Assembly: GCA_963780795.1 (NCBI GenBank)
Contig: CAWADH010000007.1
Coordinates: 22,904 to 86,903, forward strand
Length of the DNA: 64,000 bases
Source of the DNA: DATJGR01 sp963780795
GTDB taxonomy: Bacteria > Pseudomonadota > Gammaproteobacteria > Pseudomonadales > Azotimanducaceae
Direction of reading: 5' to 3'
The position numbers and the translations under genes are program-made. A model generated the notes under the pieces. The model was not told the DNA's origin. It searched no databases and saw only the letters and a program-made list of their open reading frames with translations. Below, one piece after another: positions 1 to 15,189 of this stretch; within the stretch, counting starts at the first letter, position 1, and every line of letters begins with the position of its first letter.

Positions 1-3000
1 TCGGTACGTTTCGATAGCGCGTCACCGCAACGCCGTGCTCGCGGTCCACGTCGGTACCGTCGAAGCTGAGCGGGTCGACGGATGCTCCGTCGACCGTGAG
101 CGCAACGCGCTGGTCCGGGAGGTGCTTCACCACGACCCACGTCGCCGGCACCCGGGGATTCGCATCGGGCAACGGCCACACGATCGCGGGTTCGGCGGTT
201 TGCTTCGCCAGCCACGCCGTATCGAACGCCGGAATTTTCGCGTCTTCCAGCGCCGGAATCTCGAACGGCCGCCGCGGCGTCAGCGTGCGCTTCGCGGTCA
301 CTTCGACGACGGTGACGTTGGCCGGTTCGGCGCTCGCCATAACCGGCGCGCCAACCGTGGTCGACACCACCGGCGTGCGCAGGCGTTTGCCGTCCACTTC
401 GAACATCGCGAGTCCTTTCACGGTTGCGCTCGTGCGCGCGCCGGTTGCGTCCGCCGCGAAGGTGACGGTGTGCTCGAATGCTGCCGCGGTATTGCCCAGG
501 CGGAACGTCAGTGCGCCGTCGTCATCGGCGAGCGCAACCGGTTGTCCGTCGACGCGCGCCGAGTCGGCGACGAACTTCAGCGTATCCGGCAGCGTCACCA
601 CGGCGGCGACGCCGTTCAGCGGAATCGCGCCGCCGGACAACGACAGCGTGAAGTTTGCGCGCCGCGTTGCGTCGTCGAGCGACGAGTCGAGGCGCAGCGT
701 CACCGGGCTCGACAGCGGCGGTTTCTTCGCAACATGGAAATCGGCCCGCCACATGGTGCCGCCCTGCACGTCGACGAATTGCGAGAAGGCGGTGCCGGCG
801 TGACGCGTATCGTTGCCACAGCTGATCACCTCGTGCGTCTCAGGCAAGGTGGCCACGTCGAGCTGCACGACGTGCGTGCCGGGCTCCACGCCTTCGATAT
901 GGTACTTGCCGTCGAGATCGGTGACGACGTACGTGCCGTCCTCGAGCAGAACGCGTACACCGGCCAACCCCTTCGCGTGCCCGTCAGCGCAGTCGCCATC
1001 GATGACCTGGCCGATGAGGATGGCCTTCGTCGCAAACAGGTCTTCGCGCACGGTGACCGTGGCAGACGCCGTGTTGGAGCTGCCGACGCCGACGCCGGTT
1101 ACGTGCGCGGCATTCACGGCCTTGCCGATCTCGGCGCCGGCGCTGATCTCCGTTACGTATTCCACCTCGACGGTGGTGGCGGCCGCGACTTCCGGCAGCG
1201 CGAACGTCAGCGTGGTGCCGTTCTTCGCGATGGCCGGCTCCGCGGCGCGCGCGCCGTTGATGCGCACCGAGTTCGACACGTAACGAAACCCCTTGGGCAA
1301 CTGGTCGATCAGCGAGCCGTCGGTGACGATGCCGGCGGTGTCCGCGTTCTGGATCAGCACCTGGTACTGCACGAAGTCGCCGACGGCCGCGACGTCCTTG
1401 TTCGCCTGCTTGCTGACGAACACGTCGACTGTCGTCGGGTCCACTGGAACGTCCACCTGCACGGGCTCACCCGCAGTCACCGTGAAGTCGGCGCCGCGCG
1501 ACGCCGTAGACAGAATGAACGGCGCACCGGCCAGTGCCTGCAACTGCGCGTCTGCGACGCCGCTCGGAAACGTGTACGCGGGCGGCGGCGCAACGCGAAG
1601 CCGATACGCGCCGGGCGCAACGACCGGGAAACGATAGGTGCCGGTCGCGAACGGAATCTGTGCACCCGCCGCGTCGGTTGCGCCGCGGCCACTCACCACG
1701 GTCGTTGGATACGCGGTGACGCCGTCGTCGGAAAACACCTTCCCCTCGGCCGGCAAACCGGTTGCCGCATCGAGCAGCGTGACGGAGATGCCGTCCACCG
1801 CGTCGCCGGTGGCGCTGTTGAAGACGCGCGAGCCCGGATCGACGATCGCCGCAGCGGTGGCGGTGTCAGCTGCGTCGGTCGCGTCCTGATAGTCGATCGT
1901 CAGCTGCTGTCCGGGTGCAACGCTCAACGCGCAGTCGTTGGCGGCCGCGGCGGCGCGCGTCAGCTGCAGATAACCCGAGAACACGCCGGTGCTCGCGCCG
2001 GTTTCGGTCAACCGCAGCGTTTGCGCGTCGCCATTCGGCGCGTGCGCGGTGACCAGCACCGTGTCGGGCGCGAACGGATCGAGGTCCTGGTCTGCATCGG
2101 TCAGCACCACGAACACCGGTTCGCCGGCACCGAACGCGCCGCTCGCCAGCAGATCGACCGGTCCCGGTATCGCAATCGCGCCGGCGCGGCTCACCGGCGC
2201 GGGCGATGCGACGAACGAGGCGCCATTGCCGCATTGCGTTGCCGCAACCGGCTGGCTGACGGCGCCGGTTTTGCCGGCCCCAATCGCAAACGTGCCGATC
2301 GATGCGTGTGTCGGCGTGATCGGCAACAGGTCGAGCGGCAGGTCGACGCGCGACGACGGACCGACCGCGATGGTGAACGTCGCGCCGCGCGACGCATCCG
2401 ACAACGCATACGGCGCGCCCGCCACGGACTGGATCGATGCATCCGATGCCACCGACGGAAACGCAAAACGATGTGGTGGCGTGACGCGCAACTGATACGT
2501 GCCCGGCGTGAGCCACGGAAAGCGGTATTCGCCGTGGCCGTAGGCGTAGTGCGTTCCGCCGCCGTCGACGACATCGGTACCGGAGACGACCGTTGCCGGG
2601 TATGCGGACGTGCCGTCGTCGCCGGCCACGTGCGCCGGCGCACCGCTGCCGTCGAGCAACAGGATCGACGCGCCGTCGACCGGTTGTCCGGTGCCCGCAA
2701 CGAAGACGCGGCTGACCGGATCGAGCATCGCACGCGCCTCTGCGTGATCGGCGGCGTCCGCCGCGTCCACGTAGTTCGCGGTCAACGTCACGTGCAGCCC
2801 GCCGCTGATCGCGCAATCGTGTGCAACGGCGGGAGTGGAAACTGAATCGACGTAGCCGGCGAACGTGCTGCTGTCCACGCTCGTCTCCAGCAATCGCAGC
2901 GTTTCAGCGTCGCCGGCGTCGGTGGTCAGCGTCACGAGAATCGTCTCCCGTACCGCGGGATCCGTGTTGGCATTGGCGTCGATCACTTCGACGAACACCG

Positions 3001-4024
3001 GTGCGCCGGTCTTGAATACCGACGTACCGTGCAATGCCACGCTGCCCGGCACCGGCAGTTGCGCGCCTGAGAGCGCAGTGGGCGGCGGAACGGTCTGAAA
3101 CGGTCCCAACGGATCTGCAGTGGCGCTGCACTGAGTGGCGCCGACTTCGATGGCGCCGAGTCCGGTCATCGACTGCGCGTCTTCGAGAATCAGCACGCTG
3201 GCGTTCGTGCCGGCGCCGCTGCCGGGCGGCGCCGCGGTGACGACGAACGACTGCGCGTGCGACAAGCCCCCTGCGTCAGTGGCCGTCACCACCACCGTAG
3301 CGGACCCGCCGAGCGGGAAGCTCGCCGTCGGCGCAAGTTTCAAGGCGCCGTTCACGACGTCGAAGCGCGGATCGTCGACCGTGTATGTATGCGTGTCGCC
3401 GACGTCGGGATCGGCAACCGTGAGCGCACCCACCATTGCGCCGAACGAGTTCGCATCGAACGTCGTCTTCGCCAGCGCAACCGCCGTGGGCGCTTCGTTG
3501 CGATTGTCGACGACGACGGTGACGTTGACGGTGACCGACGCACCCGACGGATCGGTGGCCGTCACGGCCAGCGTCACGCTCGGTTCGGTTTCGAAATCGA
3601 GTGCGGATCCCGCCGCCAGGGCGAGCTGCAGGCCCACGATCTGGAAACGCGGATCGGCAATCGAGTAGGTGTGCGTATCGGACGGATCGGGATCGACGAC
3701 GGCGAGCGTGCCAATCGTTGCTCCCGGTGAATTTTCGGCAACGTGATTCGGTGCGAGCGTGACACCGGTCGGCGGGCTGTTGCCGGAAGCCGGGTCGGTG
3801 ACGACGGTGTGGCTCGCACTGATGGATTGGGCGGCGCCCGCAATCTGATACGTTGCGGTGGCCGTGTTGGTGATCGGCGTGTTCGGCGGAATGGCCATGG
3901 CCGCGGCGGACCATAGCGCGCAGACCGACAGCAGAATTTGCCGGCCGATAAATGCGGCTGGCGCGTGGTGCTTACACACCACGCGCCAGACCCGCAATGT
4001 CATCAGAGATGCGCCGAACATCAT
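1..4024 (-). CDS. large exported DUF11/cadherin-like repeat protein (3' end beyond window)
   Basis: The frame is open from 4024 to the left edge, so 1,341 codons are visible and the C-terminus is missing. The N-terminus carries a hydrophobic export signal ending near AMA|IPP, then the module TNTATATYQIAG shared with two other proteins of this cluster. Two cadherin-like repeats follow (about residues 80-260, with motifs such as VADPDVGDTHTYTV). Next comes a duplicated block near residues 370 and 665 (TLRL-ET...GY, then DP-SRVF...VDG). A DUF11-type domain lies near 868-975 (VFVSKQANKDVAAV) and a carboxypeptidase-regulatory/SdrD_B-like domain near 1003-1065 (GVRVLLEDGTYVVTDLDGKY). It is last in a minus-strand run of four exported proteins, 39 nt after the previous stop. 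It is probably a cell-surface or outer-membrane-associated structural protein. No strong ribosome site is seen, so the start is uncertain (ATG at 4024 or 4021). Confidence 0.8.
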   Translation of the reverse strand, partial: MMFGASLMTLRVWRVVCKHHAPAAFIGRQILLSVCALWSAAAMAIPPNTPITNTATATYQIAGAAQSISASHTVVTDPASGNSPPTGVTLAPNHVAENSPGATIGTLAVVDPDPSDTHTYSIADPRFQIVGLQLALAAGSALDFETEPSVTLAVTATDPSGASVTVNVTVVVDNRNEAPTAVALAKTTFDANSFGAMVGALTVADPDVGDTHTYTVDDPRFDVVNGALKLAPTASFPLGGSATVVVTATDAGGLSHAQSFVVTAAPPGSGAGTNASVLILEDAQSMTGLGAIEVGATQCSATADPLGPFQTVPPPTALSGAQLPVPGSVALHGTSVFKTGAPVFVEVIDANANTDPAVRETILVTLTTDAGDAETLRLLETSVDSSTFAGYVDSVSTPAVAHDCAISGGLHVTLTANYVDAADAADHAEARAMLDPVSRVFVAGTGQPVDGASILLLDGSGAPAHVAGDDGTSAYPATVVSGTDVVDGGGTHYAYGHGEYRFPWLTPGTYQLRVTPPHRFAFPSVASDASIQSVAGAPYALSDASRGATFTIAVGPSSRVDLPLDLLPITPTHASIGTFAIGAGKTGAVSQPVAATQCGNGASFVASPAPVSRAGAIAIPGPVDLLASGAFGAGEPVFVVLTDADQDLDPFAPDTVLVTAHAPNGDAQTLRLTETGASTGVFSGYLQLTRAAAAANDCALSVAPGQQLTIDYQDATDAADTATAAAIVDPGSRVFNSATGDAVDGISVTLLDAATGLPAEGKVFSDDGVTAYPTTVVSGRGATDAAGAQIPFATGTYRFPVVAPGAYRLRVAPPPAYTFPSGVADAQLQALAGAPFILSTASRGADFTVTAGEPVQVDVPVDPTTVDVFVSKQANKDVAAVGDFVQYQVLIQNADTAGIVTDGSLIDQLPKGFRYVSNSVRINGARAAEPAIAKNGTTLTFALPEVAAATTVEVEYVTEISAGAEIGKAVNAAHVTGVGVGSSNTASATVTVREDLFATKAILIGQVIDGDCADGHAKGLAGVRVLLEDGTYVVTDLDGKYHIEGVEPGTHVVQLDVATLPETHEVISCGNDTRHAGTAFSQFVDVQGGTMWRADFHVAKKPPLSSPVTLRLDSSLDDATRRANFTLSLSGGAIPLNGVAAVVTLPDTLKFVADSARVDGQPVALADDDGALTFRLGNTAAAFEHTVTFAADATGARTSATVKGLAMFEVDGKRLRTPVVSTTVGAPVMASAEPANVTVVEVTAKRTLTPRRPFEIPALEDAKIPAFDTAWLAKQTAEPAIVWPLPDANPRVPATWVVVKHLPDQRVALTVDGASVDPLSFDGTDVDREHGVAVTRYRNVP
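3960..3987 (-). promoter_or_regulatory. perfect 11-bp stem-loop over the start region of the large repeat protein
   Basis: GGCGCGTGGTG (3960-3970) and CACCACGCGCC (3977-3987) form a perfect inverted repeat with a 6-nt loop. No T-run follows on the minus strand, so it is not a canonical intrinsic terminator. It lies just inside the proposed reading frame, before the hydrophobic part of the signal. It could attenuate expression between the two genes, or indicate that the true start lies downstream. Confidence 0.55.
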
Positions 4025-4063
4025 CGCATCCGGCCTGACGCCGGTTGCAACGCTGCTGCTACG

Positions 4064-5365
4064 TCAGTTGAGCGTTACGAAATAGACGATGACGCCTCGC
4101 TGGTTCGCCGCGCACGTGCCGAGCGAAACGGTGACTTCGGGGTTCGTCGCAGCGAACGCCGTCGTTGCCGTCGCGGCCGGTGCCGCACAGGTGTGATAGC
4201 TGACCAACGTCATGTTCGGACTATCGGGAACGTCGAGCGCAACCGGCACCGCATTCAGCGTTACCGATACGTTCTGCGGAACGTTGACGCCAGCCGTGGT
4301 GCTGCCGGCGGTGATTTCGCCCGTGCTCTGCAGATCGTCGGTGATGTTGATGCCGGTGGTGTTCGGCGAACCGACGTCGTTGCTGACACCCACCGCATAC
4401 ATCAGTACCGCGCCGGGAATCGCTTTCGGGTTGTTGCCCGACAGCGTGTCGCTGTTGTTCGCCGAGTAGCGGTTGCCGTTAATCGGGTCCCACAACACTT
4501 GCACGACTTTTCCGACGTACAGCTTCGCACCGGCCACCACGAACGCGCTGGTATCGGAATGCTGACCGTTGCGGATCACGTCCTGAACGCCCTGCGCGTT
4601 CGCGGCGAAGTTCCAGGTGAGGTCTTCGACATTGCTCGTCGCGGTGTCGGCGAAGACGTTCTGCACCACTGCAGCGTCGTCGGCAACGCTGACTGCGCCG
4701 CTGAATCCCGGTGCGTTGCGGCCGTTAGAGTCGCCGCCGATGAAGGCGCCGCCGCCCGCGACCGCTACACCCGCAACCAGCGTGAATGCATCGCGATCGA
4801 GGTCCGCGGCCGCTACCGGTACGTTGACCACGACCAGCACGCGTCGCGTGGTGTCGCGCAGCATGTTCGTCAGCACGTAGTGGCCGCCGGTGGCCGGCAA
4901 CACCGTGTCGGTGCCGGCTTCGTAAGTACCGTTGCCGTTCGTGTCGACGACTACGAGCGGTGCCGCGCCGACGAATGCGTTGCCGGTGCCTTGCCCGCCG
5001 AGGCCGGTCACGTTGGTGGCGCCGCGCTCGATCAGCGCGAGCCACAGGTCCTGCGTGTCGTTACCGGTGTTGCGGACGTCGAAGTTCAGCGCCGGATATG
5101 CGCTGGCACCCGTGGACGTCTGTCCGGGGGTTACGCTCACCGCCGTCGCGCCCTGCGCTGCAACCAGGGTTGCGATGGCGCGGTCGACGACGAAAACCAC
5201 CGAGGCGGTCTTCGGCGTTTGAGCGAAGCCGTTGACCTGATAACTCAACGAGGCGTTGTTGGTAACCGTCGTACTCGCGGCCGTACCGATCGCGAACGCG
5301 GGAGCCGACAGCAGCCCGACGGTCGCGACGATGGCCGTGACGGTCAAAGATCGAAGGTACTTCAT
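4064..5365 (-). CDS. exported DUF11-like surface protein, 433 aa
   Basis: The start ATG at 5365 begins a typical Sec signal (MKYLRSLTVTAIVATVGL, cleavage after APAFA) and has AAAGGAAAC just upstream; the frame stays open 46 codons further but without such a signal. After cleavage comes IGTAASTTVTNNASLSYQVNG, the same opening module as in the proteins encoded at 6019-7128 and 1-4024. The rest is beta-rich and resembles conserved-repeat (DUF11) proteins, ending with a segment of the form TVSLGTCAANQRGVIVYFV. No catalytic motif is visible. It is the third gene of the four-gene exported-protein cluster, and its role is inferred to be structural or adhesive. Confidence 0.8.
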   Translation of the reverse strand: MKYLRSLTVTAIVATVGLLSAPAFAIGTAASTTVTNNASLSYQVNGFAQTPKTASVVFVVDRAIATLVAAQGATAVSVTPGQTSTGASAYPALNFDVRNTGNDTQDLWLALIERGATNVTGLGGQGTGNAFVGAAPLVVVDTNGNGTYEAGTDTVLPATGGHYVLTNMLRDTTRRVLVVVNVPVAAADLDRDAFTLVAGVAVAGGGAFIGGDSNGRNAPGFSGAVSVADDAAVVQNVFADTATSNVEDLTWNFAANAQGVQDVIRNGQHSDTSAFVVAGAKLYVGKVVQVLWDPINGNRYSANNSDTLSGNNPKAIPGAVLMYAVGVSNDVGSPNTTGINITDDLQSTGEITAGSTTAGVNVPQNVSVTLNAVPVALDVPDSPNMTLVSYHTCAAPAATATTAFAATNPEVTVSLGTCAANQRGVIVYFVTLN

Positions 5366-5506
5366 GACATTGTTTCCTTTAAGAAAGGTCGGAGACCTCT
5401 GATGACGAGTTCGCCGCGTGCGAACGCGGCAAACGTTTCGAAGCACGGCGCCCGGAGATCCGGCGCCGCGTTTCGGAACACGGTGGGCGGTCGCGTCAGG
5501 CATGGC

Positions 5507-5998
5507 CTACTGCAACCGCGCGTTGAACGACACGTAGCTTTGCGCGGCCGGCGCGAGCGCGGGCCCGAACACCCAGCGGATCGTCGTGTAGTCCGAAGCC
5601 GCTGCCGCCACTTTCGCGCCGTCGCGCACCACGGTGAGTTCGTTGGCGGGATGGAATGTCTTGCCGCCGTCCACGGAGAACTGGATGGTGGTTCCGGAGC
5701 CGAACGCCGAGTCGGCGATGTACTGCGTGTTTTCCGGCACCGGGTTGGTGATCACGACGGAACCCGCGTCCGCCGCTGCTTTGCCTTCGTTGACGAACGT
5801 GATCGTGTAGTGCACGTCGTCGCCGGGGATCACCTTCTCTGCCGGCACGAGGCGCGAGCCGACCGACCCGTCCGGCGCGGCGACGCGCTCCATCTTCTGT
5901 ACCGTGGTGGTCAGCTTCACGTCGGCCAGCGCCGGCGCGATCCAGCCGATACAGGCCAACAACGTAGCGAGCTTCAAGGTTCTGACTGTTGCGTTCAT
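5507..5998 (-). CDS. small exported DUF11-like protein, 163 aa
   Basis: It starts with MNATVRTLKLATLLACIGWIAPALA, a clear signal peptide, preceded by a purine-rich AGGAGAAGAG. The mature part is a single immunoglobulin-like fold of the DUF11 kind: the order GDDVHYTITFVNEGKAAAD, ITNPVPENTQYI, FSVDGGKTF and WVFGPALAP is the usual pattern of one such repeat. It sits 20 nt after the 6019-7128 gene and 141 nt before the next, so all are probably one transcript. It may be a minor subunit or chaperone-like partner; this is inference. Confidence 0.8.
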   Translation of the reverse strand: MNATVRTLKLATLLACIGWIAPALADVKLTTTVQKMERVAAPDGSVGSRLVPAEKVIPGDDVHYTITFVNEGKAAADAGSVVITNPVPENTQYIADSAFGSGTTIQFSVDGGKTFHPANELTVVRDGAKVAAAASDYTTIRWVFGPALAPAAQSYVSFNARLQ

Positions 5999-6018
5999 GA
6001 CTCTTCTCCTGGAGGGAA

Positions 6019-7128
6019 CTATCTGATGGTTGCGTTGAATGAAATGACGACCGGTGCGCCGCCCCCGACGACGTCGCCCAGGGTCACCACGACGGTGTTG
6101 TTGGGGCCGTCGAATCCCGTGTTGTCCGAACCGAACGGTACGAAGTCGTCGTCGGCCTGCTGGCCGCCGGGAAGCGCGGAGATGGCGAGGCTCGACGCGA
6201 CGTACGCGAGATTCGCAGGCAGCGGATCGCGTACGACCAGACTCTGCGCGGTGTTGCTGCCCGCGACGCCGACATCGATGCGGTAGTGGACGACCGCGCC
6301 CGGAACGAGCCGCGCTCCGCCCGTCGGATCGAGCACCGAGGTGACCGTCTTGTTCAGCGTCACCACCGCGGCGTCGACTCGGTATCCGCCGTCGGCGCGC
6401 AGACGCAGCGCGCCACTCGCGAACGTCGAGCCGACGACCGCAACGACGTTGCCGCCGCCCGCGGCCGGATCGCCGGCGCCCGGATAAGCGGTGCCTGGCG
6501 TCGGAAACGCCGGATTCGACGGATCATCGGTGCCGGTCGCAATGACCACGGTGCGCGGTATCGCACGCAGCGACACACGTCCAGCCGCGCCTTGCGCCAA
6601 TCCGACGGGGATGTTCGAGGCGACGTAAACCGAAACACCGGTGTCGCGCACCAGTACGGGGTCGTTAGCGCCGATCGCGTACGGCGTGTCGCCGCCGGCG
6701 CCGAGCTGCAATCCCGGCGTGCCGTTCGTTTCGACGTAGATCGCCGGGCTGGTCGGATCGAAGTCGTCACCGCTGATCGCGGCATCGACGGCCAGGCGAA
6801 ACGGTTCGCTGCCGTTGCCGGTGTTCGTCACGGTGAACGAGAGCCACGCGCCGGTCGCGCCGCTCGCAACCGACACCGCCGCCGCGTCCTGATTGATCAC
6901 GACCGCATCGAGCACCTCGTCGACTGCAACGGTGACGGTGTTGCTCGCCACGCCAGGCTGTGCAATGCCGGCGACGTCGAACGTCATCTGCGCGGTGCTG
7001 TCGATGCGCGCGCCGGCCGCAGTGCCGAGCGCAGCGGCCGATGCGCTCCACGCAACGAGCATCAGCGCGGCGCTCGAACGCAGCAGCGCGTCAATTCGAC
7101 GGCGCGAATGGGCGCGACGAAAATCCAT
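6019..7128 (-). CDS. exported DUF11-like surface protein, 369 aa, first gene of the cluster
   Basis: The start at 7128 gives an Arg-rich n-region (MDFRRAHSRRRIDALL) and a hydrophobic core ending SASAAA, a convincing signal; the frame is open 49 codons further upstream but with no signal. AGGAG directly abuts this ATG, which is too close for a normal ribosome site, so the start is not certain. The mature protein opens with LGTAAGARIDSTAQMTFDVAG, the module shared with the 4064-5365 and 1-4024 products. It ends in a DUF11-type repeat (VVTLNKTVTSVLDPTGG, VVHYRIDVGVAGSN, VVRDPLPANLAYV). It heads the minus-strand cluster. Confidence 0.75.
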   Translation of the reverse strand: MDFRRAHSRRRIDALLRSSAALMLVAWSASAAALGTAAGARIDSTAQMTFDVAGIAQPGVASNTVTVAVDEVLDAVVINQDAAAVSVASGATGAWLSFTVTNTGNGSEPFRLAVDAAISGDDFDPTSPAIYVETNGTPGLQLGAGGDTPYAIGANDPVLVRDTGVSVYVASNIPVGLAQGAAGRVSLRAIPRTVVIATGTDDPSNPAFPTPGTAYPGAGDPAAGGGNVVAVVGSTFASGALRLRADGGYRVDAAVVTLNKTVTSVLDPTGGARLVPGAVVHYRIDVGVAGSNTAQSLVVRDPLPANLAYVASSLAISALPGGQQADDDFVPFGSDNTGFDGPNNTVVVTLGDVVGGGAPVVISFNATIR

Positions 7129-7608
7129 CTCCTGCTTCGGGCCTATCCTTAAACCAATCAACACGTTAGCGAGCACCGCTGCGAAATCCGTTAACAAGGT
7201 CCGCTTCGTCGGTTCGTTGACGTGACCGCGTTCACGCGGCGCCGCAACGCAGCGCGCGCGAGTGCGTTCGATCACGTTTTTCTGACGCCTGATGCAGCGT
7301 CCGGGTCCCCGACGGTCCAGTTACGGCGGTATCCCGGCGCAAGCGTCGTGCCATGCCGTCAACGACACGGCGCACAGCGCGCGACATGCGATACAAAACA
7401 AGGGGATAGGTCGGTCCGAAGGAAGGACCGCGACGACGTCAACGTTCTGACGGCGACGCAACGCGGCGGCCACCGCTGCCCCGCCACGGCGTGAACGTGA
7501 CGCGATGCGTCAACTGCGCGTCAACGCATCGACGCGGCAACCTTCATGGGAAAGCGCTCAGCGGAAAAGCACTCATGGAAAGACGTGGCTGATCGGCGCA
7601 GCGCGCGG
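7129..7608. other. 480-nt gap, no gene recognised
   Basis: No convincing coding frame or RNA gene is visible. The gap must hold the promoter of the exported-protein cluster reading leftwards and the downstream end of the yheU-like gene. A short stem (CGGTCC at 7412-7417 with GGACCG at 7425-7430) is the only obvious structure. The conserved core of c-di-GMP riboswitches was looked for and not found. Confidence 0.5.
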
Positions 7609-7833
7609 TCAGGACTTCGAAGCGATCGTGGTGCTCTGCGTGGCTGGATCGTACGTGATCACCGCGCGTCCGCTCGCGAGTTGCCGTCGCACGGCGTCGC
7701 GCTTCTGCTCGAGATCGAAATCGCGATGGCCATAGTCGGTGCCCTCGCGATTGACGTAATCGTCGATCACACCGAGCAGCGCTTCGTCGGAGAGTGCCTC
7801 AACGGGAATGTTGATGATTTGCCCAGCGGTCAC
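7609..7833 (-). CDS. YheU/UPF0270 family protein, 74 aa
   Basis: The product matches the YheU family of small proteins of unknown function: INIPVEALSDEALLGVIDDY, REGTDYG, then LEQKRDAVRRQLASGRAVITYD are the conserved landmarks. Family members are about 70-75 residues, which fits a GTG start at 7833 (MTAGQIINIP). No strong ribosome site supports that start. It is transcribed away from the response regulator. No biochemical role is known to me; the family is typical of gammaproteobacteria. Confidence 0.75.
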   Translation of the reverse strand: MTAGQIINIPVEALSDEALLGVIDDYVNREGTDYGHRDFDLEQKRDAVRRQLASGRAVITYDPATQSTTIASKS

Positions 7834-7853
7834 GTGACGTCGACCGCAACTAC

Positions 7854-7880
7854 GGTACTTGCGCGTTGCATTTAAGTACC
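7854..7880. repeat. inverted repeat in the divergent intergenic region
   Basis: GGTACTT (7854-7860) and AAGTACC (7874-7880) form 7-bp arms with a 13-nt centre, between the yheU-like gene and the response regulator gene. It could be an operator; no binding protein can be named. Confidence 0.35.
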
Positions 7881-8005
7881 ATACCGGCTTTGATCCCATT
7901 GCGCGACGCGGGCTGGACAGCGTTGCTGCGCGCGATGGACGCGCGCAATAGATTCTTGAGTTCAACGGACCGCGCCACATCGGCATGCCAACAGGACAGG
8001 GAACC

Positions 8006-8713
8006 ATGGCCGAACAGGAACACATTCTCGTCGTCGAAGACGAACCCATCACCCGCGAACAACTCGTCTCGTACTTCAACGACGAGGGTTTCAAGGTGTC
8101 GTCCACCGGCAACGGCGACGAAGTCGTCGGCCTCGTCAACGACACCAATGTCATTCTGGTTCTGCTCGACATCAAGTTGCCGGGTAAAGACGGGCTGACG
8201 CTGACGCGCGAAATCCGCGCGCATTCCGACATCGGCATCATCCTGGTGACGAGCAAGCAGGAACAGATCGATCGCATCCTCGGCCTCGAAAGCGGCGCCG
8301 ACGACTACGTGACGAAGCCGTTCGACCCGCGTGAGCTGCTGAGCCGCGCGCGCAACCTGATCCGTCGCGTGCACATTCAGCAACGCCAGCGCCGCAAGAA
8401 TCACATCCGCAAGTTCGCTGGCTGGACGCTCGACCTGAACAAGCGCGAACTGACGTCGCCGGAAGGCGAGGCGAATCAGCTGTCGGCCGGTGAATATCAG
8501 CTGCTGCTGTCGTTCATGGAGAAAGCGGGCGAAGTGATGAACCGTGACCAGATCATGAACCGCATCCGCAACCGCGAGTGGTTCCCGGACGACCGTTACA
8601 TCGACGTGCTGGTCGGTCAGCTGCGCAAGAAGCTCGGTGAACGGGCGGCCACCGCCAAGATCATCACGACGATCCACGGCACCGGCTATCTGTTTACGCC
8701 CGAGGTCGTGTAA
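8006..8713 (+). CDS. OmpR-family response regulator of the ArcA/TorR type
   Basis: DNA-binding response regulator of 235 residues. The receiver domain spans residues 1-120 with the acidic pair in VVEDEP, phosphoacceptor Asp55 (LLDIKLPG) and Lys104 (VTKPFDPREL); the winged-helix output domain follows at about 130-232 (DRYIDVLVGQLRKKLGE, TIHGTGYLF). The receiver resembles ArcA/TorR most closely. The start at 8006 (MAEQEHILVV) follows GGACAGGGAACC; an in-frame ATG at 7985 would add seven residues and has no ribosome site. It lies 56 nt upstream of the giant hybrid kinase gene and has no separate histidine kinase beside it, so that kinase, whose last domain is an HPt, is its probable phosphodonor. 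Confidence 0.9.
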   Translation: MAEQEHILVVEDEPITREQLVSYFNDEGFKVSSTGNGDEVVGLVNDTNVILVLLDIKLPGKDGLTLTREIRAHSDIGIILVTSKQEQIDRILGLESGADDYVTKPFDPRELLSRARNLIRRVHIQQRQRRKNHIRKFAGWTLDLNKRELTSPEGEANQLSAGEYQLLLSFMEKAGEVMNRDQIMNRIRNREWFPDDRYIDVLVGQLRKKLGERAATAKIITTIHGTGYLFTPEVV

Positions 8714-8769
8714 CTTAGCTTCGGCTCTGTCCTCGACTGACTTCACCGGCGGAGCAAAGCTCACCGCCC

Positions 8770-15114
<6,345 letters not shown>

Positions 15115-15189
15115 CGGTCGAGCTTCGGTTCCCGGTGGAGGTGGGGGCTCGTTGCGCCGCTCCAACCATATCGAAGTCGAAGGAACCTC

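Noticed and set aside
35..2845. Open frame of 936 codons on the plus strand
   Set aside because: It is exactly antisense, in codon register, to the large exported protein, is Arg-rich and has no domain; the minus-strand frame gives clear cadherin-like and DUF11 motifs.
3938..6286. Open frame of 782 codons on the plus strand
   Set aside because: It is antisense across three exported genes with signal peptides; its own composition is Arg- and Asp-rich without domains.
7129..7608. c-di-GMP riboswitch before the exported-protein cluster
   Set aside because: The conserved GEMM core and tetraloop receptor pattern were not found; only a short 6-bp stem is present.
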